From positions 62,001-126,000 of the forward strand of contig CANGIT010000003.1 in NCBI GenBank assembly GCA_947454155.1: a stretch of DNA of 64,000 nt. The letters run 5' to 3'. Source of the DNA: Chitinophagaceae bacterium. Its GTDB lineage: Bacteria; Bacteroidota; Bacteroidia; Chitinophagales; Chitinophagaceae. A program made the translations under genes and the position numbers. The notes beneath the pieces are model-generated. The model was not told the origin of the DNA, ran no database searches, and worked only from the letters and a program-made list of their open reading frames with translations. Shown here piece by piece: positions 26,102-34,187 of the stretch; position 1 is the first letter of the stretch, and the number at the start of each line of letters is the position of its first letter.

Positions 26102-26109
26102 TACCTTTG
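26102..26109 (+). promoter_or_regulatory. Promoter -7 element for the PTPS/folE genes
   Basis: TACCTTTG is a full match to the Bacteroidota -7 consensus TAnnTTTG, 19 bp before the ATG at 26129. No clear TTTG lies at the -33 distance. Confidence 0.45.
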
Positions 26110-26128
26110 CGCAAATCAGCGAGTGAAG

Positions 26129-26539
26129 ATGGTTTACATCACCAGAATAGAACATTTTAATGCAGCCCATAAACTTTTCAATCCGGCCTGGACAAAAGAA
26201 GAAAATGAGTTGGTCTTTGGCAGATGCGCCAATGAAAACTGGCATGGTCATAATTTTGAACTGCATGTCACAATTGCCGGAATTCCAAACCCTGACACTG
26301 GATTTGTATATGATGTGAAGAAACTCAGCACTATCATTCACGAGAAAGTGATCGAAAAACTCGATCACAAAAATCTGAATGTGGATGTTGATTTCATGGC
26401 TGGAAAACTATGCTCGATTGAAAACCTGATTGTCGGTATCTGGCATCAGTTGGCAGACCATATGCCAGAAAGTGTAAGACTTCATGGGTTGAAGCTTTAT
26501 GAAACGCCACGCATATACGTAGAATATTTTGGCGAATGA
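26129..26539 (+). CDS. 6-pyruvoyl-tetrahydropterin synthase / QueD family, copy 1
   Basis: From ATG 26129 the protein has 136 residues; a GTG at 26123 would add two. Zinc histidines H14 (FNAAH), H39 and H41 (WHGHN), the catalytic cysteine C33 in FGRC, the Asp-His pair in KLDHKNLN, and the pterin-binding glutamate in LYETPRIYVEY are all present. The fold converts 7,8-dihydroneopterin triphosphate to 6-pyruvoyl-tetrahydropterin or 6-carboxytetrahydropterin. The FGRC-x5-HGH spacing is that of eukaryotic-type PTPS rather than E. coli QueD. It is followed by a paralogue and folE. Confidence 0.9.
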   Translation: MVYITRIEHFNAAHKLFNPAWTKEENELVFGRCANENWHGHNFELHVTIAGIPNPDTGFVYDVKKLSTIIHEKVIEKLDHKNLNVDVDFMAGKLCSIENLIVGIWHQLADHMPESVRLHGLKLYETPRIYVEYFGE

Positions 26540-26605
26540 GCCTGCCCTTTTATTTTATCCTGTCCTTTTTGAACTTTCCCCTTTAACAATTGTTAACTAT
26601 ACAGG

Positions 26606-27019
26606 ATGAATGCAAAAACAGCAGTATTCAGAAGAGAACATTTCAATGCGGCCCATCGGCTGAACAACCCTTCATGGGATGCAGAAACCAACAATGCCGT
26701 TTTTGGCAAATGCAACAATCCGCATTTTCATGGACACAACTACGAACTGATCGTTAAAGTGACCGGCCATCCTGATCCTGACACAGGCTATGTGATTGAC
26801 ATGAAATTGTTAAGTGAACTTATCAAAACACATGTTTTGGACCGCTATGACCATCGAAATTTGAATTTAGATTGCCCGGAATTCGCCACACTGAATCCAA
26901 CCGCAGAAAACATCGCCCGAATCATTTGGGAGATGTTGCGGAAACAAATTGACGAACAACTCGATGTGCAAGTGCGTCTATATGAAACCGAAAGAAATTT
27001 TGTGGAATACCCTGCTTAA
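26606..27019 (+). CDS. 6-pyruvoyl-tetrahydropterin synthase / QueD family, copy 2
   Basis: The 137-residue protein has zinc ligands H17, H42 and H44, the catalytic cysteine C36 in FGKCNNPHFHGHNYEL, the Asp-His pair in YDHRNLN, and glutamate in LYETERNFVEY. The FGKCNNP-x-x-HGHNY string is very like animal PTPS. It is clearly a paralogue of the gene 66 bp upstream, yet both keep all catalytic residues. It lies 18 bp before folE, whose product makes the shared substrate. The pathway could be queuosine, folate bypass or a biopterin-type cofactor. Confidence 0.92.
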   Translation: MNAKTAVFRREHFNAAHRLNNPSWDAETNNAVFGKCNNPHFHGHNYELIVKVTGHPDPDTGYVIDMKLLSELIKTHVLDRYDHRNLNLDCPEFATLNPTAENIARIIWEMLRKQIDEQLDVQVRLYETERNFVEYPA

Positions 27020-27037
27020 TCAAAAAAAAGTTAGTTT

Positions 27038-27634
27038 ATGGCCTACCAAAGAATTGAACAATACGACAGCGAAACAACTTTATCGCTCAGTGAATCGTAC
27101 AAGAAAGTTATTGAACTTGTGGGTGAAGATGCCGACAGAGAAGGACTGATCAAAACACCGGAACGTATTGCCAAAGCCATGCAATATTTAACGCAAGGGT
27201 ATAACATGGATGCGAAAGCGATTTTGAATTCGGCTAAGTTCCATGAAGACGTGAGTGAAATGGTGGTGGTGAAAGACATAGAACTGTACAGCATGTGCGA
27301 ACATCATATGCTGCCCTTTTACGGAAAGGCCCATGTGGCCTACATCCCCAACGGCTATATCACCGGCCTGAGCAAGATTGCCCGTGTGGTGGATGTTTTT
27401 GCCCGTCGATTGCAAGTGCAGGAAAGAATGACACAACAGATTCTGGATGCCATCAAAGACACTTTGAATCCTCATGGTGTGGCGGTGGTAATTGAAGCTT
27501 CTCACTTATGCATGATGATGCGTGGTGTAAGTAAACAAAACTCTGTAACCACCACCTCCGCATTCTTTGGTGAATTTGAAAAAAATGAAACCCGAAGCGA
27601 GTTTCTCAAGCTCATCACCCATAAACTGCATTGA
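27038..27634 (+). CDS. folE: GTP cyclohydrolase I
   Basis: The 198-residue protein has the zinc/catalytic motifs [38 protein letters not shown] and [10 protein letters not shown]. These are complete and in the order known for FolE. It converts GTP to 7,8-dihydroneopterin triphosphate and formate, the first step for folate, queuosine and biopterin. It is the third gene of a run with two PTPS paralogues that use its product, and a terminator follows at 27656. Confidence 0.97.
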   Translation: MAYQRIEQYDSETTLSLSESYKKVIELVGEDADREGLIKTPERIAKAMQYLTQGYNMDAKAILNSAKFHEDVSEMVVVKDIELYSMCEHHMLPFYGKAHVAYIPNGYITGLSKIARVVDVFARRLQVQERMTQQILDAIKDTLNPHGVAVVIEASHLCMMMRGVSKQNSVTTTSAFFGEFEKNETRSEFLKLITHKLH

Positions 27635-27655
27635 TTCGTCAAAAACCAATCATAC

Positions 27656-27681
27656 AAATCCCTCTTCATGAGGGATTTTTT
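27656..27681 (+). terminator. Intrinsic terminator after folE
   Basis: AAATCCCTC-TTCAT-GAGGGATTT forms a 9-bp stem with T-rich sequence to 27681. The loop TTCAT is the same as in the terminator at 21466. Confidence 0.8.
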
Positions 27682-27712
27682 ATTTTCTTTGTGCTTCAAT
27701 AAATTGTCAATT

Positions 27713-28603
27713 ATGAAAAAAGCTTTCGTTTTCCCCGGCCAAGGATCTCAATTCAGTGGAATGGGAAAAAACTTGTACGAATCCAATGCGTCGGTTAAGG
27801 CACTTTTCGAAAAGGCCAATGAAATTCTGGGCTTTCGTATTTCTGATGTGATGTTTGCGGGAACCGACGAAGAGTTGAAACAAACCAACATTACCCAGCC
27901 AGCCATATTCATCCATTCCGTTGCGGCCTATCTCACCTTGGAAGGTGCCGCCCCAGATATGGTGGCAGGTCACTCTCTTGGCGAATTCTCTGCTTTGGTG
28001 GCCAATAAAACACTTTCTTTTGAAGACGCCTTGAAACTGGTAGCCATTCGCGCCAAAGCCATGCAAAAAGCTTGTGAACACCAGGCTTCCACCATGGCAG
28101 CCGTGCTGGCACTCGACGATTCAAAAGTGGAAGAAATTTGCACTGCGATAACGGCCGAAATAGGCGAAGTGGTGGTAGCGGCTAATTATAATTGTCCAGG
28201 CCAGTTGGTCATCAGTGGCAGCATGAAAGGTGTGGAAACCGCCTGCGAAAAAATGAAAGCGGCCGGAGCCAAACGCGCCTTGTTATTGCCGGTTGGCGGT
28301 GCTTTCCATTCTCCATTGATGAAGTCGGCGGAAGAAGAACTGGCGTCAGCCATTCACGCTACTCCATTTAATACACCTACTTGTCCGGTTTATCAAAATG
28401 TGGCGGCAAAAGGCGTAACTGATCCCAATGAAATTAAAAACAACCTGATTGCTCAGTTAACCGGTGCCGTTAGATGGACGCAATGTGTACAGGCGATGAT
28501 TGCAGATGGAGCCACAAATTTCACAGAATGCGGACCAGGAAAGGTTTTGCAGGGATTGGTACAGAAAATCAACAAGGAGATGATTGTGGGAGGGGTGAGT
28601 TGA
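27713..28603 (+). CDS. fabD: Malonyl-CoA:ACP transacylase
   Basis: The start was set at ATG 27713 (MKKAFVFPGQGSQFSGMG), because the frame upstream runs through the terminator hairpin. The 296-residue protein has the FPGQGSQ oxyanion motif, nucleophile S88 in GHSLGEFSAL, and the C-terminal GAFHSPLM with the catalytic histidine, then GPGKVLQGL. It loads malonyl onto ACP for fatty-acid elongation. It is convergent with mdh. Confidence 0.96.
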   Translation: MKKAFVFPGQGSQFSGMGKNLYESNASVKALFEKANEILGFRISDVMFAGTDEELKQTNITQPAIFIHSVAAYLTLEGAAPDMVAGHSLGEFSALVANKTLSFEDALKLVAIRAKAMQKACEHQASTMAAVLALDDSKVEEICTAITAEIGEVVVAANYNCPGQLVISGSMKGVETACEKMKAAGAKRALLLPVGGAFHSPLMKSAEEELASAIHATPFNTPTCPVYQNVAAKGVTDPNEIKNNLIAQLTGAVRWTQCVQAMIADGATNFTECGPGKVLQGLVQKINKEMIVGGVS

Positions 28604-28639
28604 GTTCGAAAACTTTTAATTAATGTTAGTTTTTATTAG

Positions 28640-28721
28640 TTTGGTGGGTTTGGTGTGTTTGGTGTGTTTGGTAGGTTTTACAACTTACGAAACATCCCAT
28701 ACATCCTAAACCCACCAAACC
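28640..28721. repeat. 9-nt tandem repeat with inverted counterpart between convergent genes
   Basis: Four copies of a 9-mer stand head to tail: TTTGGTGGG (28640), TTTGGTGTG (28649 and 28658) and TTTGGTAGG (28667). Bases 28707-28721 read TAAACCCACCAAACC, of which 13 bases complement 28639-28651. The pair could form a hairpin that ends both fabD and mdh transcripts. Confidence 0.6.
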
Positions 28722-28734
28722 TTTGAAACCTGAC

Positions 28735-29670
28735 TTACAAACTCAACGTCGCCAGCACACTGTTCATATTTCTTACCGCATCTGCACTTTTTTGCATGGT
28801 GGCCATTTCTTCTTCGTTCAATTTGTAATCCACAATCTTTTCCCAGCCATTGCGGCCTACGATTACAGGCACACCCAAACAAATATCATTCATGCCATAT
28901 TCACCTTCGAGGGAAACGCAGCATGGGAACATTTTCTTTTCATCTCTTACAATGGCTTCCACCAAAGCAGCTCCGGCCGCTCCCGGTGCATACCATGCCG
29001 AAGTACCCAGCAAACCGGTGAGTGTGGCACCACCTACCATGGTGTCGGCTGCTACTTTTTTCAGCGTTTCAGCATCCAGGTAATGGGCAACAGGCGTACC
29101 ACAATAGGTAGCCAAACGGGTCAATGGAATCATGGTGGTATCGCCATGACCACCCACTACTGTAGCTTGCAGGTCGTTGGGTGAGCAATGCATGGCCTGA
29201 CTGAGGAAATAACGGAAACGGGCACTGTCCAAAATACCACCCATACCGATGATGCGATGCTTGGGCAAGCCACTTGATTTCAGCGCCAGGTAAGTCATGG
29301 TATCCATTGGGTTGCTGATCACGATGATGATGGCATCGGGTGAATATTTCAGCAGGTTTTCTGTTACATTTTTTACGATGCCGGCATTGATGCCAATCAG
29401 CTCTTCACGCGTCATGCCTGGCTTACGTGGAATACCTGAGGTGATCACGGCTACAGTACTGCCAGCAGTTTTGGAATAATCGCCGGTGGTACCGGTAATT
29501 TTGGTGTCGAATCCTTCCAGTTGTGCGGTTTGCATCAGGTCCATGGCTTTACCTTCAGCAAAACCTTCTTTGATGTCGAGAATCACTAATTCATCGCAAA
29601 GTTCTTTGCGGGCAATGTTATCGGCACATGTAGCACCCACGGCGCCTGCACCCACTACGGTTACTTTCAT
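28735..29670 (-). CDS. mdh: Malate dehydrogenase
   Basis: The start was set at ATG 29668-29670 (MKVTVVGAGAVGATCA); a longer frame adds 12 residues that lie over the promoter. The 311-residue LDH-like MDH has the GAGAVG dinucleotide motif, the substrate arginine/aspartate region DSARFRYFLS, and the catalytic histidine in VVGGHGDTTMIP. It interconverts malate and oxaloacetate with NAD in the TCA cycle. It is monocistronic, with a consensus -7 element upstream. Confidence 0.96.
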   Translation of the reverse strand: MKVTVVGAGAVGATCADNIARKELCDELVILDIKEGFAEGKAMDLMQTAQLEGFDTKITGTTGDYSKTAGSTVAVITSGIPRKPGMTREELIGINAGIVKNVTENLLKYSPDAIIIVISNPMDTMTYLALKSSGLPKHRIIGMGGILDSARFRYFLSQAMHCSPNDLQATVVGGHGDTTMIPLTRLATYCGTPVAHYLDAETLKKVAADTMVGGATLTGLLGTSAWYAPGAAGAALVEAIVRDEKKMFPCCVSLEGEYGMNDICLGVPVIVGRNGWEKIVDYKLNEEEMATMQKSADAVRNMNSVLATLSL

Positions 29671-29703
29671 ATTGAGATTTTTTGAGTTTGAAAAAATGCA
29701 CCG

Positions 29704-29711
29704 CAAAGGTA
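29704..29711 (-). promoter_or_regulatory. Promoter -7 element of mdh
   Basis: On the − strand this reads TACCTTTG (consensus TAnnTTTG), with TATG 17 bp upstream as a weak -33 element. It ends 33 bp before the mdh start codon. Confidence 0.5.
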
Positions 29712-29772
29712 GGAGGAAACTGCCTTGTCATAAAAGGAAATCACGAAAACATTTACAGTAGTGAAATCGAAT

Positions 29773-30687
29773 TCAATATTTTAAAGTTGCAGCAATCTGT
29801 GCATTACTGCCAGGCATCGGCAGCCACTGATTTTTGTAAGTCAGATGCCAGCATGAAATCGATTTCGAGGATTGCGATGACTTTTGATACTTGACAGCCA
29901 AATATGGACCATATAAAGTACGGGTGACTTTATTCCCTTGGCTTTTGTAAGATTCATGATCCTCATTGAAAGGTATTTTGAGCCACTTCACAGCTACAAA
30001 AAAATCGTGCTGAGGAATTACGATATGATATTTTTCCAGATCAATCTGTATGTGCCGACCCGAAGCTTTCACTTCAATGACACTGTCTGTCAAATCAAAA
30101 CCTGGTTGCATGGATAGCGTATCCAACGTATAAACCCTAATTCGGAAAAGACAAGTGTTGGGCGCAATGACAGGAATGCCATCCTTGCAAACCTGCACTT
30201 GTGTCAATCTGGAATTTTCAGCAGGTGCATAAAAATGCTGGGCAATCTGGCTGGTGTAATTAGAGCCCACCCAATAGTTGGTTCCGCAATTACCCTCTTC
30301 ATTCAGTGACACAAAATTCCATTTGTATTTTCCATCAATCACTACTGCATCTAATGCAGTAGGCTTCCGGGAAAGTTCAATCAATCCGTTTTTGGGAAAA
30401 CCGCTTGCCGGAATTTTAATATTCAGATACCCTACACAAGTGACCAGCAAAGTATCATCAAAACTTTTAGAAGAAAATTCATTCAGCTCAAAACGACCAT
30501 TTTCATCGGCATTGGTTCCGGAATTCTGTTTTATAAGACCGATCGTGGCAAATGGAATTTTATCATGCGTGTCCTTATCTATGATGTTGCCATAAATTTT
30601 GGACTGAGCAAATGTGATCACAGGAAACAAAAGACCCAGCAGCGGTAATATCAGGCGGTCAAGCCTATTTCTCAGCAGCAAGTTCAA
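29773..30687 (-). CDS. Secreted protein with an N-terminal carboxypeptidase-regulatory-like (CarboxypepD_reg) domain
   Basis: The 304-residue protein has a signal peptide ending near TFAQ (residue 28). Then comes a beta-sandwich of the CarboxypepD_reg type (SKIYGNIIDKDTHDKIPFAT, DENGRFELNEF, LLVTCVGYLNIKI) to about residue 105. The rest is a beta-rich domain of unknown family, with a CLFRIRVYTLD segment and repeated alternating hydrophobics. It is probably periplasmic or surface-exposed. The start overlaps the thioredoxin-like gene by 23 bp, so the two are co-translated. Function unknown. Confidence 0.75.
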   Translation of the reverse strand: MNLLLRNRLDRLILPLLGLLFPVITFAQSKIYGNIIDKDTHDKIPFATIGLIKQNSGTNADENGRFELNEFSSKSFDDTLLVTCVGYLNIKIPASGFPKNGLIELSRKPTALDAVVIDGKYKWNFVSLNEEGNCGTNYWVGSNYTSQIAQHFYAPAENSRLTQVQVCKDGIPVIAPNTCLFRIRVYTLDTLSMQPGFDLTDSVIEVKASGRHIQIDLEKYHIVIPQHDFFVAVKWLKIPFNEDHESYKSQGNKVTRTLYGPYLAVKYQKSSQSSKSISCWHLTYKNQWLPMPGSNAQIAATLKY

Positions 30688-31213
30688 AAATGTTGATTTC
30701 GCTGGTGTATGCCTTTACAAACTTTCCGGCTTTGTTGTAAACGTATGCCGAAGGAAATTGCCTGATCCCATAGTGAGAGATGAAGAAATAGTCTTTATCC
30801 TGCCCCATGGTGATGAATGGGCAGCTGGCGATTTTATTATCCTCGTAGAATTTCTTGATTTTGTCGAAGCCAAAAGAAGACACCATGATGATTTGTGTGT
30901 TTTTGAACAAATCGAGACTGTCCATCATTTTCTTGGTGAATACTGTGCAGTGACCACATTCGGGGCCGAAGTAAATGAAAATGGTTCTTTTGGACTTATC
31001 CAGGTTCGCATTGGTGAATAATGAACTGTCTATAATGTTACGCATTTCAAACTTGGGAATCATCAAAGTTTTCTTATATGGTGGCGGTGTTTCTTTAGGT
31101 GTGGTTTCCTGAACGATAGTTTGGGTGGGAGCAGTGGCTTTCTTTTTTGTTTTCTGTGCCATCAACATCATTGGACCTATGGCAATAACCAGAAGCAGGG
31201 AAATTCTTTTCAT
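30665..31213 (-). CDS. Exported thioredoxin-like protein with a CGHC motif
   Basis: The 182-residue protein has a signal peptide ending near LMAQ (residue 20), a T/P/K-rich linker, then a thioredoxin fold with FIYFGPECGHCTVFTKKM and a cis-proline in IRQFPSAYVYN. It resembles TlpA/ResA-type periplasmic reductases, but the active site is CGHC rather than CPPC, closer to DsbA/PDI-like redox behaviour. It overlaps the next gene, a secreted CarboxypepD_reg protein, which might be its substrate or partner (inference). Confidence 0.85.
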   Translation of the reverse strand: MKRISLLLVIAIGPMMLMAQKTKKKATAPTQTIVQETTPKETPPPYKKTLMIPKFEMRNIIDSSLFTNANLDKSKRTIFIYFGPECGHCTVFTKKMMDSLDLFKNTQIIMVSSFGFDKIKKFYEDNKIASCPFITMGQDKDYFFISHYGIRQFPSAYVYNKAGKFVKAYTSEINIFELAAEK

Positions 31214-31403
31214 ATTTTTTTGTATTTGAATTTTGGGTTGTTCCTACACCGGATTCAAAAATAATTCATCAGCCAATGTATGAGCATAAGAAAAGCAAGC
31301 TGATGTTTCGGTAAAAGGTGCGTAAAACTATATTTTTTTTGAAATAAATCAAGATTGCGGAGTCAATTATCCATCTCAATTTCAAATTTAACAATAGTAT
31401 CAT

Positions 31404-31411
31404 TATTTTTG
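31404..31411 (+). promoter_or_regulatory. Promoter -7 element of efp
   Basis: TATTTTTG matches TAnnTTTG and ends 23 bp before the efp ATG. No good -33 element is visible. Confidence 0.4.
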
Positions 31412-31434
31412 CGGTTCAAAACAAAAGACATTTT

Positions 31435-32001
31435 ATGGCAACTACAGCAGACATGCGCTCAGGCCTGATCATCAAAATCGACAACAACTTATATTCTGTG
31501 ATCGAATTTGGTCAGAACAAAACCGCCCGTGCAGCGGCCAAAGTTTGGGCTAAGCTTAAAGGGGTGGACAACAACAGAACCATTGAAGTAACCTGGAACA
31601 GTGGTGAAACCATTTATCCGGTAAGAGTGGAAAGAAAAAATTTCCAGTTTTTATATAAAGATGATACAGGATACAGCTTTATGGACAACGAAACTTTTGA
31701 ACAGATTACCGTTGCCGAAAGCATGGTGGATGCACCCAACTTCCTAAAAGATGGCCAGGAAGTATCAGTATTGATCAATGGCGAAACCGAATTACCCATG
31801 GGCGTTGAGTTGCCCGATAAGATTGTTTTGCTGGTTACCTATAGCGAACCCGGCATGAAAGGTGATACAGCCACCAGAACTTTGAAGCCTGCCACAGTTG
31901 AAACAGGTGCCACAGTCAACGTTCCTTTGTTTGTGAACGAAGGCGAACTGATTCGCGTAAACACCAAAACCGGTGAGTATGTGGAAAGAGTAAAAGACTA
32001 G
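31435..32001 (+). CDS. efp: Elongation factor P with non-canonical tip loop
   Basis: The 188-residue protein has the three-domain EF-P architecture: KOW-like N-domain (MRSGLIIKIDNNLYSVIEF), middle domain (YKDDTGYSFMDNETFEQI), and C-domain (ATVNVPLFVNEGELIRVNTK with the GEYVERV ending). EF-P rescues ribosomes stalled at polyproline. The loop that normally reads PGKG with the modified lysine is here FGQNKTARAAAKVWAKLK, with K29 and R32 as candidate tip residues. A terminator follows, so it is probably transcribed separately from accB. Confidence 0.95.
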   Translation: MATTADMRSGLIIKIDNNLYSVIEFGQNKTARAAAKVWAKLKGVDNNRTIEVTWNSGETIYPVRVERKNFQFLYKDDTGYSFMDNETFEQITVAESMVDAPNFLKDGQEVSVLINGETELPMGVELPDKIVLLVTYSEPGMKGDTATRTLKPATVETGATVNVPLFVNEGELIRVNTKTGEYVERVKD

Positions 32002-32021
32002 TTTTATCTGATTTTCATATT

Positions 32022-32052
32022 AAGGGTCATTTTTGCAAATGGCCCTTTTTTT
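32022..32052 (+). terminator. Intrinsic terminator after efp
   Basis: AAGGGTCATTT-TTGC-AAATGGCCCTT forms an 11-bp stem with one G·U pair and is followed by a run of T to 32052. Confidence 0.8.
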
Positions 32053-32218
32053 ATTAAAAATGGCTGTTTTATCCGCATTTTTCATCTTTTTTACCTCATT
32101 TTCAATCAAAATCAGCATTTTTCAGAAAAAGAAATTACGCTAAGAAAACGATTTCGTAAACTATCCCTATCTTAGCAGCCCATTTTAAGTTACTATTATA
32201 ACCATTAAAAATCAACTA

Positions 32219-32692
32219 ATGGACATCAAACAAATCCAGGAGCTGGTAAAGCTCATCAACAAAACTTCAATTGGAGAAATCACCATTGAAGAGGATGGAA
32301 AAAAGATCACCATCAAGCAGAAGAAAGATCCCGTACAAAACATAGTAGCCACCAGCGCGCAGACTTTCTCACAGCCACAAGCTGCCCCTGCTCCTGCTGC
32401 AGCTCCCGCACCTCCAGCCGCTGCAAAAAGCGATGCTCCCAAAACTGATAATTATATCACCATCAAAAGTCCGATGATCGGTACTTTCTACCGTCAGGCG
32501 GGTCCGGGCAAACCTGTATTTGCCAATGTAGGCGATGCAGTTGCTCCCGGCAAAGTGGTTTGTATCATCGAAGCCATGAAACTTTTCAATGAGATTGAAA
32601 GCGAAGTGAAAGGTACGATTGTAAAAGTATTGGTAGATGATGCCAGTCCGGTTGAATACGACCAGCCTTTGTTTCTGGTAGATCCTGCTTAA
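32219..32692 (+). CDS. accB: Biotin carboxyl carrier protein of acetyl-CoA carboxylase
   Basis: The 157-residue protein has an N-terminal helical region, an Ala/Pro-rich flexible linker (about 50-75), then the biotinyl domain with EAMKLF and the biotinylated lysine K121. The canonical EAMKMM/EAMKLM motif has phenylalanine in its last position here. It carries CO2 as carboxybiotin between AccC and the carboxyltransferase for malonyl-CoA synthesis. accC follows 108 bp downstream. Confidence 0.96.
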   Translation: MDIKQIQELVKLINKTSIGEITIEEDGKKITIKQKKDPVQNIVATSAQTFSQPQAAPAPAAAPAPPAAAKSDAPKTDNYITIKSPMIGTFYRQAGPGKPVFANVGDAVAPGKVVCIIEAMKLFNEIESEVKGTIVKVLVDDASPVEYDQPLFLVDPA

Positions 32693-32695
32693 CAC

Positions 32696-32731
32696 AGGTT
32701 CAAAAGGTTCAAAAGGTCTAAAAGGTTTAAG
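32696..32731. repeat. 9-nt tandem repeat between accB and accC
   Basis: Four head-to-tail 9-mers: AGGTTCAAA (32696 and 32705), AGGTCTAAA (32714) and AGGTTTAAG (32723). The unit length equals that of the unrelated repeat at 28640. Confidence 0.65.
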
Positions 32732-32800
32732 GGTTGAACTGGCAAGTACACCTGCCGTCCAATCGAAACCTCAACAATTTTTATCTACAAATTACCATTG

Positions 32801-34138
32801 ATGTTTAAAAAAATATTGATTGCCAACAGAGGTGAGATTGCCCTTCGTGTAATCAGAACCTGCCGTGAAATGGGCATTAAAACTGTTGCCGTTTATTCTA
32901 CAGCCGACAAAGACAGTTTGCATGTGAAGTTCGCCGACGAAGCGGTGTGTATCGGAAAGCCCTCCAGTTCGGAAAGCTATCTGAATATCGCACACATCAT
33001 GGCTGCTGCAGAAATTACGAATGCAGATGCTATTCATCCGGGCTATGGTTTTCTGGCCGAAAACAGCAAGTTTGCCAGAATCTGTGCAGAGTCGGGCGTG
33101 AAATTCATTGGCCCAACGCCGGAAATGATCAACTCCATGGGTGATAAGATCACTGCAAAAGAAACCATGATCAAAGCCGGAGTTCCTGTAGTTCCGGGAG
33201 TGGAAGGATTGCTTGAAGGTGTGGAACATGCTAAAAAATCGGCCAAAGAAATCGGCTATCCCGTCATATTAAAAGCCACTGCCGGTGGCGGTGGTAAAGG
33301 GATGCGCGTGGTTTGGGCGGAAAATGAAATCGAAAAAGCATTTGAAACCGCTAAGGCCGAAGCAGCCGCTTCTTTTAAAAACGATGGCATCTACATGGAG
33401 AAATTTGTGGAAGAGCCTCGTCATATCGAAATACAGGTAGCCGGCGACCAATATGGTAATGTTTGCCACTTGAGTGAACGTGACTGCTCGATTCAACGTC
33501 GTCATCAAAAGCTTGTTGAAGAATCACCCTCCCCTTTCATGACCGATGATCTTCGCCAAAGAATGGGCGATGCGGCCATCAAAGCAGCCAAAGCCATCAA
33601 CTACGAAAGTGTAGGTACCATTGAGTTTCTGGTAGATAAGCATCGCAATTTCTATTTCATGGAAATGAATACCCGTATTCAGGTAGAGCATTGCGTTACA
33701 GAAGAAGTGATCAATTACGACCTCATCAAGGAACAAATCAAAATCGCTGCGGGCGAAAAAATATCTGGTATCAATTATTTCCCTCAAATGCATGCCATCG
33801 AGTGCAGAATCAATGCCGAAGATCCTTACAATGATTTCAGACCCAGTCCGGGTAAAATCACTGTATTGCATACACCGGGCGGACATGGCGTACGAGTAGA
33901 CAGTCATGTATATGCGGGTTATGTGATTCCTCCTTACTACGACAGCATGATTGCCAAACTGATTGCAGTGGCACAAACCAGAGAAGAAGCCATCGATACC
34001 ATGCACCGTGCCTTGAGTGAATATGTGATTGAAGGTGTAAAAACAACCATCCCCTTCCATTTGCAACTGATGCAAAACGAGGATTTCAGAAAAGGAAATT
34101 TCACCACGAAATTCCTTGAATCTTTTAAAATGAAGTAA
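32801..34138 (+). CDS. accC: Biotin carboxylase subunit of acetyl-CoA carboxylase
   Basis: The start was set at ATG 32801 rather than the TTG 3 bp earlier. The 445-residue ATP-grasp enzyme has an N-terminal [19 protein letters not shown], a glycine-rich loop [12 protein letters not shown] (about 160-170), [15 protein letters not shown], and [14 protein letters not shown] with the catalytic Glu/Arg residues. It carboxylates biotin on AccB with ATP and bicarbonate. The length fits stand-alone AccC, and the gene ends in a strong terminator. Confidence 0.97.
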   Translation: MFKKILIANRGEIALRVIRTCREMGIKTVAVYSTADKDSLHVKFADEAVCIGKPSSSESYLNIAHIMAAAEITNADAIHPGYGFLAENSKFARICAESGVKFIGPTPEMINSMGDKITAKETMIKAGVPVVPGVEGLLEGVEHAKKSAKEIGYPVILKATAGGGGKGMRVVWAENEIEKAFETAKAEAAASFKNDGIYMEKFVEEPRHIEIQVAGDQYGNVCHLSERDCSIQRRHQKLVEESPSPFMTDDLRQRMGDAAIKAAKAINYESVGTIEFLVDKHRNFYFMEMNTRIQVEHCVTEEVINYDLIKEQIKIAAGEKISGINYFPQMHAIECRINAEDPYNDFRPSPGKITVLHTPGGHGVRVDSHVYAGYVIPPYYDSMIAKLIAVAQTREEAIDTMHRALSEYVIEGVKTTIPFHLQLMQNEDFRKGNFTTKFLESFKMK

Positions 34139-34144
34139 AACATC

Positions 34145-34183
34145 AACCGGAAGAAATCCTGAAATTCTCTTCCGGTTTTTTTT
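34145..34183 (+). terminator. Intrinsic terminator after accC
   Basis: AACCGGAAGA (34145-34154) and TCTTCCGGTT (34168-34177) form a 10-bp stem followed by T to 34183, just 5 bp before the next ATG. Confidence 0.85.
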
Positions 34184-34187
34184 AATC

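Noticed and set aside
26057..26368. 104-residue N-terminal extension of futalosine hydrolase
   Set aside because: It overlaps the divergent PTPS gene and its promoter, and MqnB normally begins at the MSILITAAT start chosen here.
28640..32731. Short tandem repeats as a CRISPR array
   Set aside because: Units are 9 bp and contiguous without spacers, and no cas gene is present anywhere in the window.
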